This document shows, piece after piece, positions 1-10,600 of a stretch of DNA of 64,000 nucleotides (position 1 is its first letter; every line of letters begins with the position of its first letter). This DNA is from Rosellinia necatrix. Taxonomy: Eukaryota; Ascomycota; Sordariomycetes; Xylariales; Xylariaceae. Under the pieces are notes generated by a model. That model was not told the DNA's origin and searched no databases. It worked only from the letters and a program-made list of their open reading frames with translations. The stretch spans positions 186,001-250,000 of the forward strand of contig JAGYVD010000001.1 in the NCBI GenBank assembly GCA_021209875.1, written 5' to 3'. The translations under genes and the position numbers were made by a program.

Positions 1-2
1 TG

Positions 3-563
3 GTCGCCTTTATCGTCAGCCACCTGATCTCGCGTGTTCCGACATGGATTCTGCTCCTGTGCGCGAACGGCGCAATGTCGATTTCATGCCTGCTGTTCGC
101 AGTGCCGCTTCCGCGCTCCACTTCCTACTTCGCCTTCGGGCTGCCGGCATTCATTTTGTCCGTCATCGGCGCCGACATTACGTGGCCTTGTCTGACCCTG
201 TTCACGTCCAAGTCTTTGCCTCAGGAAGACCAAGCACTGGGAGGCGGCCTCATCAATGCCTCGGCAGGAGTAGGACGAGCTATCGGCCTCGCCATCGACA
301 CCGCCATTCAAACGGCCGTCCTGGCTAGGGAAAGAGGAGTCTCGGTGGAACATGCGGGGAAGATCACACGATGGGATGGACCCTCGATAGTGAGCATCAG
401 GGCGGCGAACTGGTTCAATTTCGCACTCGGCCTCCTGTGTGTGGCGGTTGTGAGCATCGCGTTTCGTGGTACGGGTATTGTGGGCGGAAGGGAAAAGCCC
501 AAGGAGAAACCAACCGGGGTACTTGATAATGGTGACCAGCCACTTAGCGCGAGGAAAGAATGA
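3..563 (+). CDS. MFS transporter, C-terminal part (5' end outside window)
   Basis: The open frame enters from the left edge and ends at TGA 561-563, giving about 186 residues of a larger protein. The sequence shows at least three hydrophobic membrane segments. The first two lie in the first ~70 residues; the last ends near VSIAFRG, before a charged cytoplasmic tail rich in Lys, Glu and Pro. Between them is a Gly-rich stretch (GGGLINASAGVGRAIGLAI) that matches the late-helix region of 14-TM DHA2 drug:H+ antiporters. Family knowledge suggests a plasma-membrane or vacuolar efflux pump for small molecules. The substrate cannot be told. It is the only gene in the first 4 kb. The FAD monooxygenase 6 kb downstream could belong to the same metabolic neighbourhood, but the distance makes this weak. 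The start codon and N-terminal half cannot be seen. Confidence 0.8.
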   Translation, partial: VAFIVSHLISRVPTWILLLCANGAMSISCLLFAVPLPRSTSYFAFGLPAFILSVIGADITWPCLTLFTSKSLPQEDQALGGGLINASAGVGRAIGLAIDTAIQTAVLARERGVSVEHAGKITRWDGPSIVSIRAANWFNFALGLLCVAVVSIAFRGTGIVGGREKPKEKPTGVLDNGDQPLSARKE

Positions 564-3500
564 ACCTAGACTATCTAATAGACCTCGACTGGAACCAAGT
601 ACAATAGAACCATGAATACTTGTGCCACTTATTCCGTCGTTGAGATCGTCGCTCAAAGTGGATTTGTGTTGTAGTCTTGGAAGTTGGTGGGTGAGACACT
701 GGGACAGCCTTCGATCACCTCTCCCTCAACCAATTATTGCGCAACTCATCTTGTTCGGGTAGGTTGTAATTAGCTAATAGCATACTAACACTAAACTCAG
801 ACTCAACTCGTGAAGAGGACAAACCAAGCTCAGCTTTGACATGGGTAGTGAGTATCATTGTCATTGAGCCGGGGTTATGTTTGGGAAGTAAATTATAAGA
901 GGACCTATTTATTACAACGGATATTAATACCCCGCAGATCTGCGCGGATAAGCAAAAGCTTGCACATCATGTTCAGATCCGAGGCGAATGGAAGCCACGT
1001 GGTGTGGCGTGTCAGCGGTTCGGTCACGGCAGGTGAGTGCATGTCGTTGAGTTAACCGTTAACTTGGTAAAGTGTAACAGGGGGACAAGTCACAAGTGTG
1101 CCTGAATTTTAAGGCCGCTAATGCATTGTGCAACACGTGTTAGCGTTGCTGCCGCATTGCTGCCGCATTGCTGCTGCGTTGCTGCCGGGGGCCGGCTAGT
1201 AAAAAGGGATAAAAATAGGAAGGGGTACAAAGAACATATCACAAATCCAGAACAAGAAGTATAGTAGTCTGTACTATCAATATAAAGTAGTTGACGAATT
1301 GATATCTTATTATATGGACGATAAATTGTAAGTGTTGAAAATTGACGAAAATATTCGATATCCAATTCTTCAACCCGATATTCTTATATCGGTATCTATT
1401 GTCAATGTACGCTCAATCTCATCAGTTACAAAGTTACAAGAGATCTGAACGTCCGCTGTTTCTCATTTGCTCCTTAATATTATCATCTTTATTAGCCTAT
1501 AAATCGGGATCGGCCTCGACTTTGTTACCCCGCGTGTTCTCCCCCCAGAGCCGTCAATCGCGGGCTCTGAGCAGTGAAAACCAACCCCGCCGCCACCTGA
1601 TAATGCTGGTTACAGCGTCAATGAACTGGTCTACAACCTTCTCCCACAGCTTGCAAAAAGGCTCAAAGTATGAGATGAAAGCTCAAGATTGCGGGTAAAG
1701 GAGAAGATTGGCATCAGCCTTCTCAAGAATGGTGTTTAAGTTAGCTGCGCAGGTGTTGCGTGTAACTCTTCGCCTTGTATTCGCCTTGTATAGTTACTCC
1801 TTTTACTCATGTTGCTAATCCCCCCGGCCACGCCAAGATTCAGCGACACAATCGGGGGTCAGCTAAGCTATACCTAATTGTTGAAGCAAACGGCCCGCTA
1901 TTGGCAACCATAGCCGTTTCTTTGGAAATATGACTGATCTATGGCCTACACTTCCAACCAACAATGTCTGATACAGTCGAAGACAGAATAGGGAACTGCA
2001 GAAACAGCTCTGCTGTCTGAATGATAGCAGCCTGTCTCCTTCCTGCTGCCTGCTGGAGCAGCTTGGGGGAGCTCGCTGCTCTTCCACTCGACAGTAACAG
2101 CTGCAGACAGCTGGTCACGCCACGCTCTTCCATTGTATCTCGACATTGGAGCTCGGTTAGATTCTGATCATGGGGGACGAATGATCCCAGGGGCAGCCCC
2201 CCTAGTACGACCAGTGGCGGAGGCGGTAACTGGTCGCTCCATGCGTGGTCAGGTGCTTTGGCGTTCTTCGCCCCAGAGCCGGCCTGTGGGGTGGGCCTAG
2301 TAGTTGGCATCCGGCCAATGTTGGATGCGTTTGACAGGCGCTCCCTTGGGTCGAAGAGCGCAGCAAGGGTCGCTGGCCATCGTGGCGTGTCGCAGGTGTT
2401 GCTGTCGTGAAGCTCTCGTGCATGGCACAGCTGTCCACTGGATGGTTTTGTCAGTACAGTGCGACCGTTGCTTGATATTAGATCCGGCCATATAAGCGGC
2501 GACCTGGACGCATTTAACCCTGACCTACTTACAATTAAAAAAAAAAAAAAAAAGAGCAGAGTGAGTCAGTAAACCGCCCACCCGTGTGTGATGCCTGTCG
2601 CGTCCTGCGTGGTCCACCACACACTCCGCCCTCAGTCCATCTATTAGCTCCAACACAAATCGATGAAACTTCACATTCGGGTCTTCCGTAATTTTGTCGA
2701 TGGCCAAAGCCAGGGATGAGGTGGGCGGTGGGAGCTGAGGATTGAACATACCTGTACATCTCTCCCTCTCATGCGTAATGGCGCACCATAGTCATCCTCG
2801 TCAATACTGTTGCCGCGCGCAATCCCTTTTGTGTGAATATTTTATATGTCTCTGTCGGGTCGCTCGGGGTATGCCAGTGTATTGCGTTCTGTAGAACTCC
2901 CGAGAATAAAGGGTGATTTATGCGGGGGCATTGCCGACGTTATGCCAGTATATTTCTAGGTAGCTGCGGTGAACCTGAGTTTGATTACCGCTTTTCCTTA
3001 TGCGTGTATTTTTGATCCCAATATTTTCATCGCCTCGTCGATGTTTTAGTCTAGTACGGTAACAAAGCACCTAGCAGGAAGCAAGGGGGAGAGGTTTGTA
3101 AACTTCGAGTCCACACGATCCAGGGAATGGCGAAGGTCATTCGGGTGCTCAGCCAATGCGTTGTCCGGCCAGAATATGTGACCGCTTCCACTAGTGCCCA
3201 AATCTGCCTTGGTTCTCCCAGAGCGGCCGCTCTGGTACTGTTGCGACAATGAGGACTAGCACCAGTCGCACCGCATCACTCTGCGTGGAAGGTTCTTCCC
3301 AAAGACCCTTACGTTGTTCACGAACGAATTGGATTGGCCGGAATCTGTCGCACCATAACGAGGGGTGCTGGCGAAGCACAATAGGTAGATAGATAGGAGC
3401 CGGGAAAACTTCTGACATGTACGAAATTATATCCACGGTCGAGGCAGCATCGCAAAATCGTACGTCTGTATGAGCAAGAATATATAATTGAACGAAGAGG

Positions 3501-4138
3501 AGGGAAAACATGTGCAATATTAGGGGTTCTCTGTCTTAGAATACGAGTCATTGCCATGGACAGGTCTGATGCGACCTCATGCAGGGAGGGGTTCCCATGC
3601 CCAGTCGGATGTACTTGCAATCCGTGCCTGCGTATCTTAGGCCAGGTAGGCGGAGATGGCGGCCGCGCTTTAAGCACTATGATTTGGCAGGAAAGCTCTG
3701 CCGTTACGAGACAGCCCTATCAAAGGCTGAGGATACCGGCTGCCCCTACCGTTCCTTTAGAGGAAACGAGGTCAACCGTGTGAAAATATACTTCATCCAC
3801 CATGAGGGCCATGATAATGACTGTTTCCGTGGTGTAGGCAGGTGAGACATTTCAACTCTTTGCGTTAGGAGAAAACCACCATATTGCCTATCATTCGAGT
3901 AGCAAGGCAGTCTTCCAAGGGCCAAAATAATGACAAGTGACAGAAAGAAGCCCGAAAAAGTGCATTTTTGCTGTATTTATATGAAGAGTTTCCCCTACCG
4001 ACTATGAAAAATTTGAAGTTGAAACTCAACCCTTCCATCTCCCGAAAAGATCTTCTGAAAACTGCAGAGCTCTTGAGAAAAAGAAAAAAAAAAGCACATA
4101 CACATACACATACACATATGCTTTCAAACCTTATCAAC
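564..4138. other. Intergenic, no supported gene
   Basis: About 3.6 kb with only short ORFs of random-looking composition. It holds a tandem GCTGC(C/T)GCATT-type repeat near 1143-1188 and an A-run near 2537-2553. An 88-codon ORF at 3579-3845 has a basic N-terminal half, but I see no family motif or splice-extended frame, so I do not call it. Confidence 0.6.
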
Positions 4139-4605
4139 ATGGCCCCCATTCAAACGGTTATTACCGAGAATATTCTACCTCTACTTGAAGACGTAGTCAA
4201 CAACGTTGATCGACCTAACCTTCAACGGGTTATTACCCATATAAGCATCTTGGCCAGTCTGTATGGCCTTATGGCCAAGATCATGCAACATCGCCAAGGT
4301 TCGCTTAACACAACTATATATGACCCAATAGTTCTGACAAGCGCCAACAGCACCACAAGCGCCAACAGCACCACAAGCGCCACCTGTGAGTGCGACAGAA
4401 AACACCCAACCCATCGGGTCCCTAACGCTCGCACGCACCGAACAGCCTTCGGACATGGTGATGACCGGTATGTTTTCCTTTCGCCAATGGTCTAGCTGAG
4501 TTTTAAGCTGATGATCTACTGTTAGGCGGATACGTGATTGAAGTCATTCCGAAGCCAGGCGGCGGCTCGACGAGAAGACGAATAAATTGGGTCGCCAAAT
4601 TCTGA
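4139..4605 (+). CDS. Small hypothetical protein, two exons
   Basis: Not recognised. Exon 1 runs 4139-4457 and exon 2 runs 4526-4605. The proposed intron is GTGATG...GTTAG (68 nt) with a GCTGAT branch-like site 14-19 nt before the acceptor. Splicing joins the frames without a shift and ends at TGA 4603-4605, giving about 132 residues. The N-terminus (MAPIQTVITENILPLLEDVV) looks helical and amphipathic. A duplicated ANSTTS unit follows (near residues 63-75), then a Cys/His-containing basic stretch, and the C-terminus GYVIEVIPKPGGGSTRR comes from exon 2. There is no signal peptide or membrane helix. In the same frame an upstream ATG at 4118 would add seven residues. An alternative donor at 4467 (GTATGT) has a better consensus but leads to an early stop. 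The gene may be lineage-specific or a chance spliced ORF. Confidence 0.35.
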
Positions 4606-6495
4606 AGGCACTTTCTAGCCCCAAAAGCCTACCTTGAGATGTTATTTCCTCATTTACACTCGTTCCAATGCACCGAGCACCCCCATATTTGTTCAGCGTC
4701 GGTTTGAAACAAAAAAAAAACCCCCAAAAACCCCCGCCTAAAAAAAACCCCCCAAAAAACCCAAAAAAAAACAAGAACAACAACAACAACATAGATAAGA
4801 AATACATGAGAAGTCCGGAAGATTGAATATCAAGATTTTATGTAGTTATTTGGGTTTGGGGAAGACTAGACTGTCAATTAGATCGTCTCAAGGTCAACAA
4901 GAATGTTTCATGACCACAGTCTCCCGACGAGGTGTAGTCATACAACGGAATGGGAAACGACATCTACACAATGTAACATGTCAACGAATCCAGTTCGTAC
5001 GGACAAGATAACGATACACCTTACGAATCCAAATGACTGCTAGGCTAAGCTGAGGCAGCCGATTCCCCCTACATGTTCTGTGTGTGGTCTTCCAGTGATT
5101 ATATCGATGTCTGAAATAAAGCCGCATCTTCGTAGTAGACTCATCGGCCTTTTCGCTATTCATTCCTGTCTTTCCCTTTCACGTCAGTGTCGTCATTCGC
5201 CCCTGTAAATACTGCTTGAGCTCTTGCGTAGGGCTGAACAGCAACGCCCATCTATAGACCTAATCTGTATTTCTCCGGGGCATTGCGGGGTTGCCTTCGC
5301 CAAGCATCTACTTTCGGGCAGCACTGTAGACGAATCCAGCTCCAACTAGAATATGTTTTGCTTAGTGGTTCGGTTAGTAAAGAATAGTGATTGCGTTCGA
5401 GGTCTGCCAACTAGGTTAATTTCTTCAGAAGCACGCATGGGCGGACTCCTTTGTGCTATAAGATGGCAATTCCTGCAGGTGCATATATGACTGGGTTTTC
5501 TGAGGGATTCCTATGACGAGGTAGAAGCGATTTTGAAGATGTGAACGTCGCAATGAAGATACTTGAGGGGAGTACGCATCAAGAACATACTAGCTAGCGA
5601 TGCTATCAATAAGGCGGAAATGCGGGCGGGGGTGAGGGTTAGTTGCTTGAACAGGTCGACAGAGTTATTTCCTTAAACTTATAGGGCAGTGGTATGCCAC
5701 AGGACCGTGCTTAGCAGCACTCTCCCGAATAGTAACAACTTACCCAAGTAAAGGGAGCCATAAACCAGTATTATAATGCTGATTTTTGAGGACTAAGTTG
5801 GCAGTAAACCGATCCTCATTGCTCAGCGTGTTAGAATCATGCATAGATTTCCAGAGAGTTAAATTAAAGTAATAGACTGACTGACGGTGGTGAATCAAGA
5901 GGCTCGAACAGCATTGTTCTAGAGACAGAGCTGTGTCGCCGACGACCTGCTGAGCCCTTGGCCTAACTCGTTATTTCTTTAGCGCACCGCCACCAATATT
6001 AATCAGTGCATACTTTGAAGCATAACAGTGGTTTTCTCTATCAGGTTTTCTTATTAACTAATTTACATAGTTAGTTGTTCTAATAGTTGACTGCTGCTAA
6101 CAGCTCGCCAACCGGCCGATAATAGCAAGACCACAAGCAGTGACTACCGCCATCACAGAGCTCCTGACCCCGCATGCTCGCCGACCGAGTGCTCATCATG
6201 TTATCCTGACGTTGTTTTCGCGTTTAAGGGCTCTGTCCCTTCATTTTTCATCCGATGTGCTAATAGCGTTGAGGCGCTGAATAGATGGGCAATGAACGCT
6301 AACTACCCGATAAGCCAAGAGAAACCTCGATATTCCCTCTCCAGTCTAACTACCTTATTTACACAGATTCGTAGAACTACATAGCCTCTGAACCGATTTT
6401 GTAGATGTACTTCGAAATGCAAGACCACCCTACGCGACGTTTGCTTTCGAGTTGCCATCCGCCTCATCCTCGTACGCTTCCACCCCTCCCGAAGC
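4606..6495. other. Intergenic, no supported gene
   Basis: About 1.9 kb, rather AT-rich. It has no ORF with coding character on either strand and no repeat array. The first part follows a low-complexity A/C tract (4708-4792) that lies within and after the small gene's 3' region. Confidence 0.6.
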
Positions 6496-8181
6496 CTATC
6501 CCTCGTCGGGCAGCGGGCCCATGCGACGCCCCCAAGCACAATAGAACTCGTCGCCCCCGACCTCCCGCTTCTTCGCGAATGCCTCCGCGGAGAGCCTCGC
6601 GGCCTCCTTGCCTCGCTTGAGCATCTCGGCTTGGTACAGGCCGAACTCCCGCTTGATGCTCTCGATGTCGTCCTTGTCGACCCTGCCGATGGCCCTCGCC
6701 AGGTTCAGCGCGTCCGATATGGCGTGAAAGCCGCCCTCGCCGCGGACTACGCCGACAGATATCAGTATTCGCTCTTGCTACCGAGGGCGTCGACGCACTT
6801 ACAGGGGGTCATGGCATGCGCGGCGTCGCCCAGCAGCGTGATTCGCCCGGTTGGCAACGAGTCGAGGAGCAGGGTATACTTAGGGAAGAGGTGCGAAAAT
6901 AATCAGCTACGTTGATTAGAAAGCGACTGGGGTGGCTTGCTTACGAGTCTGAGCACCGGCACAGATGTCTGGGGATCTGATCTCTTGATGGTGGTGAGGT
7001 ATTTGGCTGGGAGATTCTTCGTCTTCTCCACGACGAAGGCATGCTGCTCTTCGCCAGTTGCATTGTAGACCCAGAAGTCCTCTTTGGTAGCACCTCTATT
7101 CAAACTCGGGGTTAGCGATCGGTAGAGAGAGATGATCCTGGGAAGAATCCGAAAGGGTAGAGGACTCGTTGCATACTCATCGGGCCAGATTAAAGCCCAG
7201 CCAATCCTTCCTGAATCGCCGTCGGAATACATTTCCACTAACGTTACGAGCAAAATCATAGGAGACCCATGAGTAGAGCTCATGTCAACGATGTAGAGAG
7301 AGTGGCCAAGCCGGAGCTGCTCATCTAGCTCTTCGCCGTGGAGGGTACAGAAGCCCTGTATGATGGCCATCGGTGGCGCCTTGACAGCATCTTCCTCGGT
7401 CTTGAGAATATGTTGCCGAGCTTTTTCACACGAGTTAACTCTGTTCTTCCATCATGGAGAGAACCGGGGTAGGGTATTGGCACAGAACGTACTGGCGCTT
7501 CGAGCCCCCTCCGCACCGACGAGGATATCACCCTCGGCAGATGTCCCATCCTCAAAATACATCTTGACTTTGTCGCCGGTCTCTTCAATCTTCACGGCCC
7601 TCTTGTTGTACTGCACCGGTATATGTGTTTCCAACCAGGCGACGATCTTGTAACGGGCAGCTCGAATAATCCACTCCGACTCGTCGCCACGCACACCGAT
7701 CTTCGGTTGGTGTGGTTTACTTGGATTGTAATAGACTACCTCGGGAAAATACTTCGTTAGAGGCAGCAAGTTACTTAGTGAGGAGATCGGTGGCAAGTCA
7801 TCCGGTATAGATGCCTTCAGGTCGTCCAACATACTATCACGATGTCAATACAATCGACCCTATACCAAGCTCATAGGAAGATGAGTTTCCCTCACTGGTG
7901 CAATCCAATGACCCAGCCTGGCCGACGTTCACGTTCATTCTTCTCACGCTCAAATATCTCATAGGAAATCCCTTGCTTTCGAAGCGCTTGAGCTAATGCC
8001 AGACCACCTAGGCCAGCTCCAGAAATAAGAACATCTGGCGTAAATTTTAATTAGCAGTGTAATACAAGGCCTTTGCCTTTCTACCCAATACAGAAGACCT
8101 ATATTTCCCCTCGTCGCCGCAGGAGACGCACCGGTGTTGATGATAATGAAAGTAGGACTTACGGGGAGAAGATGATGGCAT
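6496..8181 (-). CDS. FAD-dependent monooxygenase (group A flavoprotein hydroxylase type)
   Basis: Seven exons read through without a frame break: 8163-8181, 7896-8034, 7493-7833, 7177-7420, 6945-7095, 6803-6878, 6496-6746. The product is 406 aa, the normal size for soluble aromatic/polyketide hydroxylases. The N-terminal Rossmann motif GAGLGG is at residues 12-17 and the middle GD/DG signature (DILVGAEGARS) is near residue 160. The second flavin-binding motif GDAAHAMTP is at 315-323, followed by RGEGGFHAISDALNLA, the usual helix after it. Known family role: NAD(P)H- and O2-dependent hydroxylation or epoxidation of a small aromatic or polyketide-like substrate in the cytosol. The substrate cannot be deduced. 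Exon 1 encodes only six residues before the dinucleotide fold. The intron 3 acceptor is AAG rather than the usual YAG, so the exon 3/4 junction is the least certain. No other biosynthetic enzyme lies next to it. Confidence 0.88.
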
Positions 8182-9489
8182 TGTTGATTGCGAGTTATTG
8201 TCAGCGCAAGAATCCGGTTGTATGAGTCCCGTCGTACGATTTATATAAACACGATGAGTTGAGATATTTCCTGAAGCAACCCCTCAGCAGCTTCCTTGTG
8301 CTTTATATCAGCATTAGCCGATTGGTTGGTCATAGGCCATATATGAGCGTTTGACAACGCCATCACAGCCGGCTCCGCATAACAACACTTCATGCCGAGA
8401 TTCCCTAAGCAAGGCGGATTTAAGATTCATACAAGATATCCCCATTTGCGTTGTAATAAGGAGACCGGTGTGCTAAGAACACCGGAGCGTTGTCGAGTCG
8501 TAGTCATCGGTGTTCGCTACTCGTCAATTGTCCGAGCAGAAACCGACCAAACCTATACGTTTCCTGTATCCAATATCAGATGCTCCTTACATTGGGACGA
8601 AATCTCCCGTGACGAACGGCCCTCCATTTCTCATTGAACCCGTTGAACTCATTCACGTGCTTGATCTCGGTCATCGTCTGGGACTCCCATCTTCGCGCAA
8701 AAAGCCGAGCTATGCTCATAATTCTATCCCAGGACCGAAGACCGAAGACCGAAGACGATTGAGTCCTGGCAAGATGATCGCATGTTCGTTCGGTGTACGC
8801 TTTTCTTTCCATTCGAAGGTATATTTCGGAGCACTCTCGTCCCTAGAACGTATTACGCGGGCTATCCGACGGGCCGGGTGCTGTAAGGTCTAGATCTCGA
8901 GCCCACCATACGTTGGCAATATCGAAGTATGGTATGCTTGCTAGGACGCTGTATCTCATTCCTCGTTTACGATAGATATCATTATATCAATGAGCTAGGA
9001 GCGATATCGGCCAGAACATAGAGAGTTTGAACCCTCCCCTATCTACGGCTCTACACCTCGGCCCCCCTCGCCCCCCGTCGCCCTCCCCCAGCTACCCTGC
9101 CCCCCACGTACCCCGCACGATGATATCGCAAGAGATATCCCTACGACGACCCGCAAACCCCTCATTCCCCCACAACGCCCGCGGTGTTGTGCCCCGAACC
9201 GATCCACGAACACAGCCCGATGCGATGATGTCGTTGTGCCCAGCGGCGCAAACCTCGAGCTTCTGGGGCGTGGTTTTGCCTTTCTTATAGACGTATGTTA
9301 AATACCTATGATATAATTAATTCAGCCAGAGAGCATAAAGGAAATTCTCAAAATAAAATAAAATAAAAAGTTTTTTTTTTTTTTAAGAAAAGAAATTTAA
9401 AAAGATTAAAAATAAAAAGGTTGATTTGAACACATTTGAACACGGACTAATTCAATCTATTCCCGATCTCTCTCTCTCCATCTCTCGCC
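8182..9489. other. Intergenic between divergent genes
   Basis: This 1.3 kb separates the monooxygenase (minus) from the epimerase (plus), so it must hold both promoters. Visible content: a C-rich stretch 9058-9115, an A/T-rich tract 9350-9420 with a T-run, and CT-rich DNA (TCTCTCTCTCC) just before the epimerase ATG, typical of fungal start regions. No gene is supported. Confidence 0.6.
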
Positions 9490-10473
9490 ATGGCGAAGAA
9501 CATCCTCATCACGGGCGCCGGCGGGCTCGTCGGCCCCCTGCTCGCGACGCGCCTCCTCAATGAGCCGGGCTACAACGTGACGCTGACGGACCTCGTGGAC
9601 CCGGCGGTGCCGGCGGGGGTGCGGCACCCGGAGAACGCGCGGTGCGTGCGGGGGGACATCACGGACCCGGCGTTCGTCGCGTCGCTGGTGGCCGGCGCGC
9701 AGCCGCTGCACGCCGTCTTCGTCTTCCACGGCATCATGTCGGCGGGGTCCGAGGCCGACTTCGACCTGTCGCTGGCGGTGAACGTGGACAGCGTGCGGGC
9801 CCTGCTGCTGGAGCTGCGGGCGGCGAGCCCCGGCGTGCGCGTCGTCTACGCCTCGTCCCAGGCCGTGTACGGGCAGCCGCTGCCGGCGCGCGGCGTCACC
9901 GACGACGTGACCCCGACGCCCGAGGGCACGTACGGCGCCCACAAGCTGCTGACCGAGGTCTTCCTCAACGACATGCACCGCAGGGGCTACGTGGACGCCT
10001 TCATCCTGCGCTTCCCGAGCGTCGTCGTGCGCCCCGGCCGCCCGACCAACGCCGCCTCCTCCTTCCTGTCCGGCATGATCCGCGAGCCCATGAACGGCGA
10101 GGAGTGCGTCATCCCGCTGCGCGACCGGTCCTTCCGGTCCTTCCTCTGCTCGCCCAGCAGCCTGCAGGAGAACCTCTTCCGCGTCCTGCACATGGACTCG
10201 GGCAGGATGCCGCGCCACATCCGGCACATCAACGTCCCCGGCGTCTCCGTCTCCATCCAGGAGCTCATGGACGCCCTCGCCAAGCACGGCGGCGAGGACA
10301 AGTTGAAGCTGCTGAGGGAGGAGACGATCCCGGATCTGGAGCGCATCCTGCGCAGCTGGTCGCCCGACTTCGACGTCACCACGCCCCTGAGGCTGGGGCT
10401 GGTCAAGGATCAGAGCGGAGAGGATATTGTGAAGGAATACATCGATTCGCTGAGAAATAGTGATGGGTTTTGA
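9490..10473 (+). CDS. NAD-dependent epimerase/dehydratase, DenD/uronate-dehydrogenase-like extended SDR
   Basis: A single-exon frame of 327 aa, strongly GC-rich at third positions. The nucleotide-binding motif GAGGLVG is at residues 9-15, with an acidic residue after beta-2 (D34) typical of NAD preference. The active-site set is Ser122/Ser123 and Tyr148-x3-Lys152. The segment FILRFPSVVVRPGRPTNAAS and the overall order match D-erythronate dehydrogenase (DenD) and uronate dehydrogenases, which oxidise sugars or sugar acids with NAD+. It lacks features of UDP-sugar epimerases. It is predicted to be cytosolic, without signal or membrane segment. The start follows a CT-rich leader, and no in-frame upstream ATG is needed. 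It is convergent with the SMP-30 lactonase, with 127 bp between stops. DenD versus uronate dehydrogenase cannot be settled by reading alone. Codon bias is much more GC than in the P4-ATPase or the VPS9 gene. Confidence 0.85.
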   Translation: MAKNILITGAGGLVGPLLATRLLNEPGYNVTLTDLVDPAVPAGVRHPENARCVRGDITDPAFVASLVAGAQPLHAVFVFHGIMSAGSEADFDLSLAVNVDSVRALLLELRAASPGVRVVYASSQAVYGQPLPARGVTDDVTPTPEGTYGAHKLLTEVFLNDMHRRGYVDAFILRFPSVVVRPGRPTNAASSFLSGMIREPMNGEECVIPLRDRSFRSFLCSPSSLQENLFRVLHMDSGRMPRHIRHINVPGVSVSIQELMDALAKHGGEDKLKLLREETIPDLERILRSWSPDFDVTTPLRLGLVKDQSGEDIVKEYIDSLRNSDGF

Positions 10474-10504
10474 GACGTGATATTATTTTCATACTACCTA
10501 GCCA

Positions 10505-10531
10505 TACCTACCTACCTACCTACCTACCTAT
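10505..10531. repeat. CCTA microsatellite
   Basis: Five to six CCTA units in the short gap between the two convergent stop codons. The same unit recurs elsewhere in the window. Confidence 0.9.
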
Positions 10532-10600
10532 TCATGCTGCGTTTTCAATCTTACATACCGTAAGACATTTTTCACCGTCGATTCAAACCGACTGGCGAGG

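Noticed and set aside
3579..3845. 88-codon plus-strand ORF
   Set aside because: No start context, splice extension or known motif. Length is within chance for this base composition.
9457..10287. Long ORF antisense to the epimerase gene (276 codons)
   Set aside because: It mirrors the GC-rich codon pattern of the real gene. Its product is a random-looking Arg/Gly/Ala/His-rich chain with no domain.
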